NCBI GenBank assembly: GCA_016719465.1
Contig: JADJYY010000033.1
Location: 1 to 12,922, forward strand
Length of the DNA stretch: 12,922 nucleotides
Source: Hydrogenophilales bacterium
Lineage (GTDB): Bacteria; Pseudomonadota; Gammaproteobacteria; Burkholderiales; Thiobacillaceae
Reading direction: 5' to 3'
Below the pieces are notes generated by a model that had not been told where the DNA came from, searched no databases, and worked only from the letters and a program-made list of their open reading frames with translations. Position numbers and translations under genes: made by a program. This document shows positions 5,655 to 12,339 of the stretch, piece by piece. Positions within the stretch are counted from its first letter, which is position 1. Each line of letters starts with the position of its first letter.

Positions 5655-6725
5655 TCAGTGGTCCAGTTCGTCCGCCAGGGCGGTCAGGAAAGCCTCGTTC
5701 TCTTCCGGGGCGCCCACGGTGACCCGCAGGCAGTGATTCAGCAGGGGATGGCCGCCATGCAGGTTCTTGATCAGCACGCCCCGGGCCTTGAGGCCGGCGA
5801 ACACCCTGGGGGCGTCGGACACCCGGAACAGAATGAAATTGGCGCGGCTTTCAAAAACCTCCACTCCGGCAAGAGCGGACAAGGCCTGAAACAGACTCCC
5901 CCGTTCACCGACCAGGGTGGCCGCCTGGGCTTCCAGGACATCCACGTGCGAGAGGGCGTATCGGGCCGCCACCTGGGTCAGGACGTTGACATTATACGGC
6001 AGGCGCACCTTGTCGAACTCGCCGATCCAGGCGGGTTTTCCCACCAGATAGCCCAGGCGCAGGCCGGCCAGGCCGAGCTTGGAAACCGTGCGCATGAGCA
6101 GCAGGTTGTCGAAGCGGGCCAGGGCGTCGAGAAAACTCAGGCCGCCGGCGAAGGCGTGATAGGCCTCGTCCACCACCACCAGCCCGGGCGAGGCGGCGAT
6201 GATGCGCTCCACGGCGGCCCGGTCGAAGGCGTTGCCGGTGGGATTATTGGGGTAGGCCAGGAAGGTGAGTGCCGGCTCCTCCCGCTCTACGGCCTCCAGC
6301 ACGGCCGCCTCGTCCAGGGTGAAGTCCGCCTTCAGGGGCACGCCCACGTAACGCATGCCGGCGAAACCGGCGATCATGCGGTACATGACGAAGGAGGGTT
6401 CCACCGCCAGCAGGGTGGCGCCGGGCCTGGCCAGGGCCATGGCCAGGATCTGGATCAGTTCGTCGGAACCGTTGCCCAGCAGGATGTCGTATTCCGGCGC
6501 GATGCCGAAGGCCGCGCGCAGGGCCCGCTGCACGCCGGGCGCCTGGGGATCGGGATAGCGGTTGATGGCCGCGTCGCCCAGCAGCGCGCCCAACTCCCCG
6601 CGCAACCCGTCCGGCAGGCGATAGGGGTTCTCCATGGCATCCAGCTTCACCATGCCGGCCGCGTCGGCGACATGGTAGGCGGACAGGGCCAGGATTTCGG
6701 GGCGGATGAGTTGATCGGGCTTCAT
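5655..6725 (-). CDS. hisC: Histidinol-phosphate aminotransferase (HisC)
   Basis: HisC is the PLP enzyme that transaminates imidazole acetol phosphate with glutamate. From the chosen ATG at 6725 the product has 356 residues and starts MKPDQLIRPEILALSAYHV, matching the family. Key residues are N161 in YPNNPTGN, D186 in VVDEAYH, the PLP Schiff-base K216 in RTVSKLGLAGLRLGY, and the C-terminal LRVTVGAPEEN. The frame is open for 24 more codons to a TTG at 6797, but that extension would translate the repeat element and has no family support. No Shine-Dalgarno precedes the ATG (CTGACGACTGCTTC before ATG); instead an inverted heptad repeat ends 5 nt upstream. The stop is one base before hisB. Confidence 0.96.
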   Translation of the reverse strand: MKPDQLIRPEILALSAYHVADAAGMVKLDAMENPYRLPDGLRGELGALLGDAAINRYPDPQAPGVQRALRAAFGIAPEYDILLGNGSDELIQILAMALARPGATLLAVEPSFVMYRMIAGFAGMRYVGVPLKADFTLDEAAVLEAVEREEPALTFLAYPNNPTGNAFDRAAVERIIAASPGLVVVDEAYHAFAGGLSFLDALARFDNLLLMRTVSKLGLAGLRLGYLVGKPAWIGEFDKVRLPYNVNVLTQVAARYALSHVDVLEAQAATLVGERGSLFQALSALAGVEVFESRANFILFRVSDAPRVFAGLKARGVLIKNLHGGHPLLNHCLRVTVGAPEENEAFLTALADELDH

Positions 6726-6730
6726 GAAGC

Positions 6731-6806
6731 AGTCGTCAGTCGTCAGTTTGCGGTCGGCGGAAAAATCAGAGGGGCGCTGAGAACTGCCTACTGCCAACTG
6801 TCAACT
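6731..6806. repeat. Inverted heptad-repeat element between hisD and hisC
   Basis: Plus-strand 6731-6758 reads as four 7-mers (AGTCGTC, AGTCGTC, AGTTTGC, GGTCGGC). On the minus strand, 6806-6779 reads as four more (AGTTGAC, AGTTGGC, AGTAGGC, AGTTCTC), so the two arrays are inverted relative to each other. A 20-nt spacer (6759-6778) separates them. The best stretch, 6730-6748 against 6782-6800, is complementary at 15 of 19 positions. The element fills 76 of the 81 bp of the gap. It abuts the hisD stop codon and ends 5 nt before the hisC ATG. No T-tract follows the stem, so a terminator is unlikely. Its layout matches the tatA-tatB element although the heptad sequences differ. Confidence 0.8.
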
Positions 6807-8114
6807 TTAACTTCCCATCCGATATTCGGCGGAGCGGCCGTGGGCTTGCAAACCTTCGCCATAGGCCAGGGCGGTGGCGATCTCGCCCAGGCTCTTCGCC
6901 CCCTGCTCGGAGACGTGGATCAGGCTGGAACGCTTCTGGAAGTCGTACACCCCCAGGGGCGAGGAGAAGCGCGCCGTGCGCGAGGTGGGCAGCACGTGGT
7001 TGGGGCCGGCGCAGTAGTCGCCCAGGGCCTCGCAGGTGTTGCGGCCCATGAAGATGGCGCCGGCGTGGCGGATCAGGGGCAGCATGGCGTTGGGGTCTTC
7101 CACCGACAACTCCAGGTGTTCCGGGGCGATGAAGTTGGCGATCTCGGCGGCCTCGGCCAGATCCTTGCACAGGATCAGGCCGCCCCGGTTGCCGATGGAA
7201 GCGGAAATCACGTCCTGGCGCGGCAGGGTGGGCAACAGCCGGCGCACGCTGGCCTGCACCGCGTCGAGGAAGGTGGCGTCCGGGGAAATGAGGATGGACT
7301 GGGCCAGTTCGTCGTGCTCGGCCTGGGAGAACAGGTCCATGGCGATCCAGTCCGGATTGGTCTTGCCGTCGCAGATCACCAGGATTTCCGAGGGGCCGGC
7401 GATCATGTCGATGCCGACGATGCCGAACACCCGGCGCTTGGCCTCGGCCACGTAGGCGTTGCCGGGGCCGACGATCTTGTCCACCTGGGGAATGGTCTCG
7501 GTGCCGTAGGCCAGGGCGGCCACTGCCTGGGCGCCGCCGATGGTGAACACCCGGTCCACGCCCGCCACGGCGGCGGCGGCCAGCACCAGATCATTCCTCA
7601 CCCCATCCGGCGTGGGCACCACCATGATGAGCTCCCTGACGCCGGCCACCTTGGCGGGAATGGCGTTCATCAACACTGAAGACGGATACGCCGCCTTACC
7701 GCCGGGCACATAGAGACCGACCCGGTCCAGGGGCGTGACCTGCTGGCCCAGCACGGTGCCGTCCGGCTCGGTGTAGGTCCAGGATTCCTGGCGTTGTTTC
7801 TCGTGGTAGGCGCGCACCCGATCGGCGGCCGCCTTGAGGGATTTCTCCAGGCGCAGGGGGAGCTTTTCCAGGGCGGCATGCAACTCCGCCCGGGGCAGTT
7901 CCAGGGCAGCCATGTCGGGTGCGTTGAGGCGGTCGAAACGGGCCGTGTATTCAAGCACCGCCGCGTCGCCCCGGGCGCGCACACCGGCAAGAATCTCCGA
8001 AACGGCGTTCTGCACCGCGCTGTCGGTGGCGTCGTTGAAGGCCAGCAATTCCGCCAGGCGAGCCTTGAAATCCGGCGCGGCGGCATCCAAACGGGTCATG
8101 GTGAGAGCGGTCAT
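6807..8114 (-). CDS. hisD: Histidinol dehydrogenase (HisD)
   Basis: HisD is the zinc enzyme that oxidises histidinol to histidine in two NAD-dependent steps. The 435-residue protein contains all expected residues. The zinc ligands are Q264 and H267 (FSQAEHDE), D366 (GDYCAG) and H425 (GLQAHGRS); the catalytic pair is E332-H333 (APEHLE). VGLYVPGGKAAYPS and VGPGNAYVAEAKR are strong family motifs. Two starts are possible: ATG 8114 (used here) and ATG 8099 (MTRLDAA). Neither has a Shine-Dalgarno, and family N-termini fit the second about as well. It follows hisG by a 94-bp gap holding a possible promoter, the largest gap in the his section, so hisD onward could be partly uncoupled from murA-hisG. 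Confidence 0.97.
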   Translation of the reverse strand: MTALTMTRLDAAAPDFKARLAELLAFNDATDSAVQNAVSEILAGVRARGDAAVLEYTARFDRLNAPDMAALELPRAELHAALEKLPLRLEKSLKAAADRVRAYHEKQRQESWTYTEPDGTVLGQQVTPLDRVGLYVPGGKAAYPSSVLMNAIPAKVAGVRELIMVVPTPDGVRNDLVLAAAAVAGVDRVFTIGGAQAVAALAYGTETIPQVDKIVGPGNAYVAEAKRRVFGIVGIDMIAGPSEILVICDGKTNPDWIAMDLFSQAEHDELAQSILISPDATFLDAVQASVRRLLPTLPRQDVISASIGNRGGLILCKDLAEAAEIANFIAPEHLELSVEDPNAMLPLIRHAGAIFMGRNTCEALGDYCAGPNHVLPTSRTARFSSPLGVYDFQKRSSLIHVSEQGAKSLGEIATALAYGEGLQAHGRSAEYRMGS

Positions 8115-8150
8115 GATCGGGGTCTAACTGGAAATGACGTGACTGGCCGG

Positions 8151-8176
8151 ATTATAGCCATGCCGCAGTGCGGCAA
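8151..8176 (-). promoter_or_regulatory. Candidate internal promoter upstream of hisD
   Basis: On the minus strand a perfect TATAAT (8156-8151) sits 36 nt before the hisD ATG at 8114. This is well placed for a transcript with a leader of about 30 nt. The best -35 match is TTGCCG (8176-8171), four of six bases, but the spacer is only 14 nt, shorter than the usual 16-18. A perfect palindrome lies over the -35 end and spacer. An AAAAAA tract lies further upstream near the hisG stop. The -10 is striking in such GC-rich DNA; the spacing argues for a weak or activator-dependent promoter, or chance. Confidence 0.4.
8161..8175. repeat. Perfect 15-bp palindrome in the hisG-hisD gap
   Basis: TGCCGCA and TGCGGCA are separated by one base (8161-8175) and are exact reverse complements. 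The dyad lies between the candidate -10 and -35 of the hisD promoter. It could be an operator for a dimeric regulator. As RNA it could form only a short 5-bp stem with a 5-nt loop and has no T-tract, so a terminator is unlikely. No regulator can be named. Confidence 0.5.
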
Positions 8177-8208
8177 GGGTTTGCATCCCCGTTTTTTCCT
8201 GACCTCGC

Positions 8209-8853
8209 TCAAGGCGCGACCGCGCCCCGGAACGCCTCGATGATGGGCTGGATGGCGTCGTGCTTGAGCTTGAGGGCGGCCTGGTTGACCACCAGCCGGG
8301 AACTGATGCTCATGATCTCCTCCACCGCCACCAGGTTGTTGGCCTTGAGGGTGCCGCCGGTGGAAACCAGATCGACGATGACGTCGGACAGGCCCACCAG
8401 GGGCGCCAGTTCCATGGAACCGTAGAGCTTGATCAGGTCCACATGCACGCCCTTTTGCGCGAAATGCAGGCGGGCGGTCTGCACGTACTTGGTCGCCACG
8501 CGCAGGCGGGCGCCCCGGCGCACGGCGGCCTCGTAGTCGAAGCCCACCGGCGTGGCCACCATCATCCTGCACCTGGCGATGTTCAGGTCCACCGGCTGGT
8601 ACAAGCCCTCGCCACCGTGCTCGATGAGCACGTCCTTGCCGGCGATGCCCAGGTCGGCGGCGCCATGCTGGACATAGGTGGGCACGTCGGTGGCGCGCAC
8701 GATGATGAGGCGCACGTCCGGCCGGTTGGTGCCGATGATCAGCTTGCGCGAAGTCTCCGGGCTCTCGCTCGGCGTGATGCCCGCCGCCGCCAGCAGGGGC
8801 AGGGTTTCGTCGAAGATGCGGCCCTTGGACAGGGCGAGGGTGATGCCGCTCAT
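8209..8853 (-). CDS. hisG: ATP phosphoribosyltransferase catalytic subunit, short form (HisG)
   Basis: HisG joins ATP and PRPP to form phosphoribosyl-ATP, the committed and feedback-regulated histidine step. At 214 residues it is the short form, lacking the C-terminal regulatory domain of the roughly 300-residue long form. Short HisG works only as a complex with HisZ, a histidyl-tRNA synthetase paralogue that senses histidine. No hisZ is in this window. Visible motifs are LALSKGRI (6-13), GAADLGIAGKDVL (64-76) and the PRPP loop DLVSTGGTLKANN (161-173). The ATG overlaps the murA stop as ATGA, so it is probably coupled to murA, and no leader peptide or attenuator can lie between them. A 94-bp gap to hisD follows. 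Confidence 0.96.
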   Translation of the reverse strand: MSGITLALSKGRIFDETLPLLAAAGITPSESPETSRKLIIGTNRPDVRLIIVRATDVPTYVQHGAADLGIAGKDVLIEHGGEGLYQPVDLNIARCRMMVATPVGFDYEAAVRRGARLRVATKYVQTARLHFAQKGVHVDLIKLYGSMELAPLVGLSDVIVDLVSTGGTLKANNLVAVEEIMSISSRLVVNQAALKLKHDAIQPIIEAFRGAVAP

Positions 8854-10115
8854 GCTTTCTCTCGTTTGATCATGGCGCCCAGGGTGGTGAGCTTCTTTTC
8901 GAGCCGGTCATAGCCCCGGTCCAGGTGGTAGATGCGCTCGATGTGGGTCTCCCCTTCCGCCACCAGGCCGGCGATCACCAGGCTGGCGGAGGCGCGCAGG
9001 TCGGTGGCCATGACGGTGGCGCCCTGCAAGCGCTCCACGCCCTTCATCACCGCCGTGTTGCCGTCGATCTTGATGTCCGCGCCCAGGCGCTGGAGTTCCA
9101 CGGCGTGCATGAAGCGGTTCTCGAAAATGGTCTCGCGGATGATGGCGGTGCCGTCGGCGACGGCATTGATGGCCATGAACTGGGCCTGCATGTCGGTGGG
9201 AAAAGCCGGGTAAGGCGCGGTGCGGATGGATACCGCCTTGAGCCGGGCCGGCGCGATGATGTGGATGGATTCGTGGCTGGGGGTCTTCTCGCCGACGATC
9301 TCGCAGCCGGCATCCATGAGCTTGTCCACCACGGCGTCCAGGTAGCCGGTGGAGGTGCCGGTAAGGCGGATGTCGCCGCCGGTGGCCGCCGCCGCGCACA
9401 GGAAGGTGCCGGTCTCGATGCGGTCCGGCATGATGCGGTGGGTCGCGCCATGCAGGCGTTCCACGCCGCGGATGCGGATCACGTCGGTGCCGGCGCCGCT
9501 GATCTGGGCGCCCATGCTCACCAGGCACTGGGCCAGGTCCACCACTTCCGGCTCCCGGGCAGCGTTTTCGATGATCGTTTCGCCATCGGCCAGGCAGGCG
9601 GCCATCATCAGGTTCTCGGTGCCGGTGACGGTGACCATGTCGGTGAACAGGCGCGCGCCTTTCAACTTGCTGGCTTTGGCGGTGATGTAGCCGTGCTCCA
9701 CGGCAACTTCCGCGCCCATGGCCAACAGACCCTTGATGTGCTGGTCCACGGGCCGGGCGCCGATGGCGCAGCCACCGGGCAGGGACACCTTTGCCTCGCC
9801 GCAACGGGCCAGCAGCGGCCCCAGCACCAGGATGGAGGCGCGCATGGTCTTCACCAGCTCGTAGGGCGCCAGGGGATTGTTCAGGCCGGAGGCATCCAGA
9901 GTGACGTTCTCGCCGTCCCGTTCCACCTTGACGCCCATCTGGGCCAGGAGCTTGAGCATGGTGCCGATGTCGTTGAGACCGGGCACGTTGGTCAGCGTCA
10001 GGGGCTCGGCGGACAGCAGGCTGGCGCAGAGAATGGGCAGGGCGGCGTTCTTGGCGCCGGAGATGGCGACTTCGCCGGAAAGCCGGGCGCCGCCGGTGAT
10101 GACGAGCTTATCCAT
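8850..10115 (-). CDS. murA: UDP-N-acetylglucosamine 1-carboxyvinyltransferase (MurA)
   Basis: MurA transfers enolpyruvate from PEP to UDP-GlcNAc, the first committed cytoplasmic step of peptidoglycan synthesis. The 421-residue length is standard. Conserved residues are K22 and N23 (GAKNAAL), the active-site Cys116 in PGGCAIGARPVDQHIKGL (the fosfomycin-reactive cysteine), D308 in FPTDMQAQ and R400 in HLDRGYDRLEKKL. Having Cys rather than Asp at 116 predicts fosfomycin sensitivity at the target. The ATG overlaps the end of bolA by 8 nt, with AAGGA directly against the start codon. The stop overlaps hisG by 4 nt. A bolA-murA pair is common in proteobacteria. Confidence 0.98.
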   Translation of the reverse strand: MDKLVITGGARLSGEVAISGAKNAALPILCASLLSAEPLTLTNVPGLNDIGTMLKLLAQMGVKVERDGENVTLDASGLNNPLAPYELVKTMRASILVLGPLLARCGEAKVSLPGGCAIGARPVDQHIKGLLAMGAEVAVEHGYITAKASKLKGARLFTDMVTVTGTENLMMAACLADGETIIENAAREPEVVDLAQCLVSMGAQISGAGTDVIRIRGVERLHGATHRIMPDRIETGTFLCAAAATGGDIRLTGTSTGYLDAVVDKLMDAGCEIVGEKTPSHESIHIIAPARLKAVSIRTAPYPAFPTDMQAQFMAINAVADGTAIIRETIFENRFMHAVELQRLGADIKIDGNTAVMKGVERLQGATVMATDLRASASLVIAGLVAEGETHIERIYHLDRGYDRLEKKLTTLGAMIKREKA

Positions 10116-10350
10116 TCCTTGCCGCCCATTCTTCCGGGGTCAGGGTCTTCATGGACAGGGCGTGGATTTCCGCGTGCATGCGCTCGCCCAGGGCCTGGTA
10201 GACCAACTGGTGGCGCGCCAGGGGCAGCTTGCCGCGAAACTCCGGGCTGACGATGACGGCCTCGAAATGCTGGCCGTCGCCGGCCACCTGGATGTGGTCG
10301 CAGGCCAGGCCGGCCTGGATCCATTGCTGGATTTGCTGGGGGGTCACCAT
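10108..10350 (-). CDS. ibaG: BolA-family protein, IbaG/YrbA type
   Basis: IbaG-type BolA proteins bind monothiol glutaredoxins through a shared [2Fe-2S] cluster and are linked to iron-sulfur trafficking and acid stress. The 80-residue protein has the core GDGQHFEAVIVSPEFRGK (24-41), ARHQLVYQAL (45-54) and the C-terminal HAEIHALSMKTLTPEEW (59-75) with the family's conserved histidine, H63. Cys17 and H28 are other possible cluster ligands; which are used is not clear from sequence alone. An AGGA site lies 7 nt before the ATG. It sits 40 nt after yadH and overlaps murA by 8 nt, the usual ibaG-murA arrangement. Confidence 0.93.
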   Translation of the reverse strand: MVTPQQIQQWIQAGLACDHIQVAGDGQHFEAVIVSPEFRGKLPLARHQLVYQALGERMHAEIHALSMKTLTPEEWAARNG

Positions 10351-10357
10351 GGGGGAA

Positions 10358-10361
10358 TCCT
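10358..10361 (-). promoter_or_regulatory. Shine-Dalgarno site of ibaG
   Basis: AGGA on the minus strand lies 7 nt before the ATG at 10350, within the 40-bp yadH-ibaG gap. The bases between are TTCCCCC, giving a C-run next to the start as also seen at tatB. Confidence 0.6.
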
Positions 10362-10390
10362 GTTTCGGAAGGCCTGGGGCCAGAAGAAAG

Positions 10391-11146
10391 TTAATGGCGG
10401 AGTTTATAGCCCGACTTCAACATCATCAAAGTCAGGCCGGATAGCAGCACGACGAAAGGCGTTACCACGGCCAGACTCAACCAGGGGTCCACGTCGCCCT
10501 GGCCGAAGAAGCCGTAGCGGAAACCGTCGATCATGTAGAACACCGGGTTGAAGTGGGACACGCCCTGCCAGAAGTCGGGAAGGGAGTGGATGGAATAGAA
10601 CACGCCGGACAGGAAGGTGAGCGGCATGATCAGGAAGTTCTGCACGGCGGCCAGGTTGTCGTATTGATTGGCCCAGATGCCGGCCATGATGCCCATGCAG
10701 GCGAACACCGCGCCGGAAGACAGGGCGAAGGCCAGTATCCAGAGGGGATAACGCATTTCAATGTCGGCGAAGAACAGGCCCACCAGCAACACCCCCAACC
10801 CGACCGTGAAACCGCGCACCAGGGCGGCGATCAGGTAGGCCATGAAGAACTCCAGGTAGGACAGGGGCGGCAGCAGCACGAACACGATGTTGCCGGTGAT
10901 CTTGGACTGGATCAGGGAGGACGAGGAATTGGCGAAGGCGTTCTGCAGCACCGACATCATGATGAGACCGGGCATGAGGAAGGCGGTGTAGCTCACCCCG
11001 GGGTAGACCTGCACGTGCTCTTCCAGCACGTGGGAGAAGATCAGCAGGTACAGCAGAGCGGTGAGCACGGGGGCCCCCACGGTCTGCACCAGCACCTTCC
11101 AGAAGCGCAGGATTTCCTTGTAGAGCAGGGTTCGGAAACCGCTCAT
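10391..11146 (-). CDS. yadH: ABC-2 type transporter permease, YadH-like
   Basis: This is the membrane half of an ABC-2 exporter with the ATPase encoded just upstream; the substrate is unknown. The 251-residue product shows about six hydrophobic segments (roughly 20-38, 55-75, 98-125, 133-158, 168-188, 224-244). The C-terminal signature LPDFWQGVSHFNPVFYMIDG (189-208), followed by FRYGFFG, closely resembles E. coli YadH as I recall it. Relatives include NodJ- and DrrB-type permeases. The start overlaps the ATPase stop as ATGA, indicating translational coupling and equal stoichiometry. It is complete. The position beside mla genes suggests an envelope role, but that is inference. Confidence 0.9.
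   Translation of the reverse strand: MSGFRTLLYKEILRFWKVLVQTVGAPVLTALLYLLIFSHVLEEHVQVYPGVSYTAFLMPGLIMMSVLQNAFANSSSSLIQSKITGNIVFVLLPPLSYLEFFMAYLIAALVRGFTVGLGVLLVGLFFADIEMRYPLWILAFALSSGAVFACMGIMAGIWANQYDNLAAVQNFLIMPLTFLSGVFYSIHSLPDFWQGVSHFNPVFYMIDGFRYGFFGQGDVDPWLSLAVVTPFVVLLSGLTLMMLKSGYKLRH
10403..10429 (-). promoter_or_regulatory. Weak candidate promoter inside the 3' end of yadH
   Basis: On the minus strand TTGATG (10429-10424), a 15-nt spacer and TATAAA (10408-10403) lie in the last codons of yadH, about 53 nt before ibaG. Match and spacing are mediocre, and the TATAAA also encodes the conserved-looking C-terminal YK. It is offered only because the array probably needs a promoter ahead of ibaG-murA. 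Confidence 0.2.
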
Positions 11147-12066
11147 GCCTGTTCCGGGGTGTCATGCCCGACCCCATGCATGATCTTGAGGAAGACCTCC
11201 TCCAGATCGGCCTGGCCCAGCGCCATGTCGCACACCCCGACTCCCGCCTGGCGCAAGCTGGCCAGGATGGCTTCCAGGTCGCCGTAATCGGGCAGATCGA
11301 GGATGAAGCGGGCTCCGTCCCGGCCGGTCAGGCGTGGGCGCAAGGAAGCGGGCAATTCGGTCACATCCAGTTCCAGGACCAGTCGGCGTCCCCCACCGCC
11401 GCGCAGCAGGTTTTCGGTGCGATCCAGCGCCACCAGTCTGCCTTCCTTGAGCATCGCCACCCGTTCGCACAGGGTCTCGGCCTCTTCCAGGTAGTGGGTC
11501 GTGAGCAGGATGGTGTGCCCGTCCCGGTTGAGCCGGCGAATGAAGTGCCAGAGGGATTGCCGCAGTTCCACGTCGACCCCGGCCGTGGGCTCGTCCAGCA
11601 CGATCACCGGGGGTTTGTGGACCAGGGCCTGGGCCACCAGCACCCGTCGCTTCATGCCGCCGGAGAGCAGGCGGGTATAGGTATCGGCCTTGTCGGCGAG
11701 CCCCAGATTGGCCAACAACTCGTCGATCCAGGCATCGTTGCGCCGCAGGCCGAAGTAGCCCGACTGCAGCCGCAGGGTCTCCCGCACCGTGAAGAACGGG
11801 TCGTACACCAGTTCCTGGGGCACCACGCCCAGGGCGCGGCGCGCCTGTCGATACTGGCGGGCCACATCGAACCCCATGATGGACACCGAGCCGTCCGTGG
11901 CCCGGGTCAGTCCCGCGAGAATGCTGATCAGCGTGGTCTTGCCGGCGCCGTTGGGTCCCAGCAGCGCGAAGAATTCACCTTCCGCGATCTCCAGGTCGAT
12001 GCCGCGCAGGGCATGGACCCGGGGGAAACGCTTGTGCAGGCCGCGCAGGCGGACGGCGGCGGCCAT
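11143..12066 (-). CDS. yadG: ABC transporter ATP-binding protein, YadG-like
   Basis: This is the ATPase of an ABC-2 exporter with the overlapping yadH-like permease. The 307-residue protein has Walker A GPNGAGKTT (37-45), Q-loop Q84 (VVPQE), signature LSGGMKRR (134-141), Walker B VIVLDEP (154-160) with catalytic E159, D-loop AGVD and switch H191 (TTHYLEEAE). After residue 220 comes the extra C-terminal domain typical of the DrrA/CcmA/YadG group. PQELVYDPFFTVRET and the full length both resemble E. coli YadG. The ATG lies 9 nt after mlaB with no obvious Shine-Dalgarno. It is a second ABC system beside the Mla genes and is not MlaF, which should lie outside the window. Confidence 0.92.
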   Translation of the reverse strand: MAAAVRLRGLHKRFPRVHALRGIDLEIAEGEFFALLGPNGAGKTTLISILAGLTRATDGSVSIMGFDVARQYRQARRALGVVPQELVYDPFFTVRETLRLQSGYFGLRRNDAWIDELLANLGLADKADTYTRLLSGGMKRRVLVAQALVHKPPVIVLDEPTAGVDVELRQSLWHFIRRLNRDGHTILLTTHYLEEAETLCERVAMLKEGRLVALDRTENLLRGGGGRRLVLELDVTELPASLRPRLTGRDGARFILDLPDYGDLEAILASLRQAGVGVCDMALGQADLEEVFLKIMHGVGHDTPEQA

Positions 12067-12075
12067 GGCCGGGAA

Positions 12076-12339
12076 TCAGAGCTGATCCGCGATGCCGTAA
12101 AGCTTGGCGAGGCTGGCTAGGCTTTCCGGGACGGCGCGAAACTCGATGGGCTTGCCGGCCGCCCGGCGGCGCAGGGAAAGCATCAGGCTCAGGGCCGAGG
12201 AATCCACGTTTCTCACGCCGGACAGGTCGAAGACCGAGATGCCATCGCCCACGGCCGCCTCGGCCTCGGCCAGTTGGCGGCTGGCGTTTTCCAGGAGCAG
12301 GTCGCCCTCCAGGGCGGCCACGCCGGCCTCCACGCGCAT
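12076..12339 (-). CDS. mlaB: STAS-domain protein MlaB
   Basis: MlaB is the small cytoplasmic STAS subunit that binds and stabilises the MlaF ATPase of the MlaFEDB phospholipid transporter. The 87-residue protein is one STAS domain. It has a beta strand ISVFDLSGVRNVDSSAL (34-50) with the DSS-A loop at 46-49, followed by a helix LSLMLSLRRRA and a strand IEFRAVP. The ATG overlaps the mlaC stop by one base (TAATG). Length is slightly short for the family (about 90-100). The assignment relies on the STAS fold plus its place directly after mlaC; an isolated STAS domain could otherwise be an anti-sigma antagonist. Confidence 0.87.
   Translation of the reverse strand: MRVEAGVAALEGDLLLENASRQLAEAEAAVGDGISVFDLSGVRNVDSSALSLMLSLRRRAAGKPIEFRAVPESLASLAKLYGIADQL

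Noticed and set aside
5986..5997. TTGACA next to TTATAC (plus strand) and TATAAT (minus strand) inside hisC
   Set aside because: The plus-strand hexamers have no spacer, and the minus-strand TATAAT has no matching -35 at 16-18 nt and encodes conserved residues. Probably chance.
6726..6797. 24-codon N-terminal extension of hisC from a TTG
   Set aside because: It would translate the heptad repeat element and is not part of the HisC family; ATG 6725 gives the normal N-terminus.
5391..7679. A 762-codon open frame on the plus strand opposite hisB, hisC and hisD
   Set aside because: It is antisense to three unmistakable genes, rich in Gly, His, Gln and Val, and has no recognisable domain. It is an expected by-product of GC-rich third positions.
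8850..8853. A his leader peptide or attenuator before hisG
   Set aside because: murA and hisG overlap by 4 nt and no histidine-rich short frame with alternative hairpins is present there.
8925..10250. Long plus-strand frame opposite murA
   Set aside because: Same compositional shadow: Gly/Ala/His-rich, no motifs, opposite the conserved murA.
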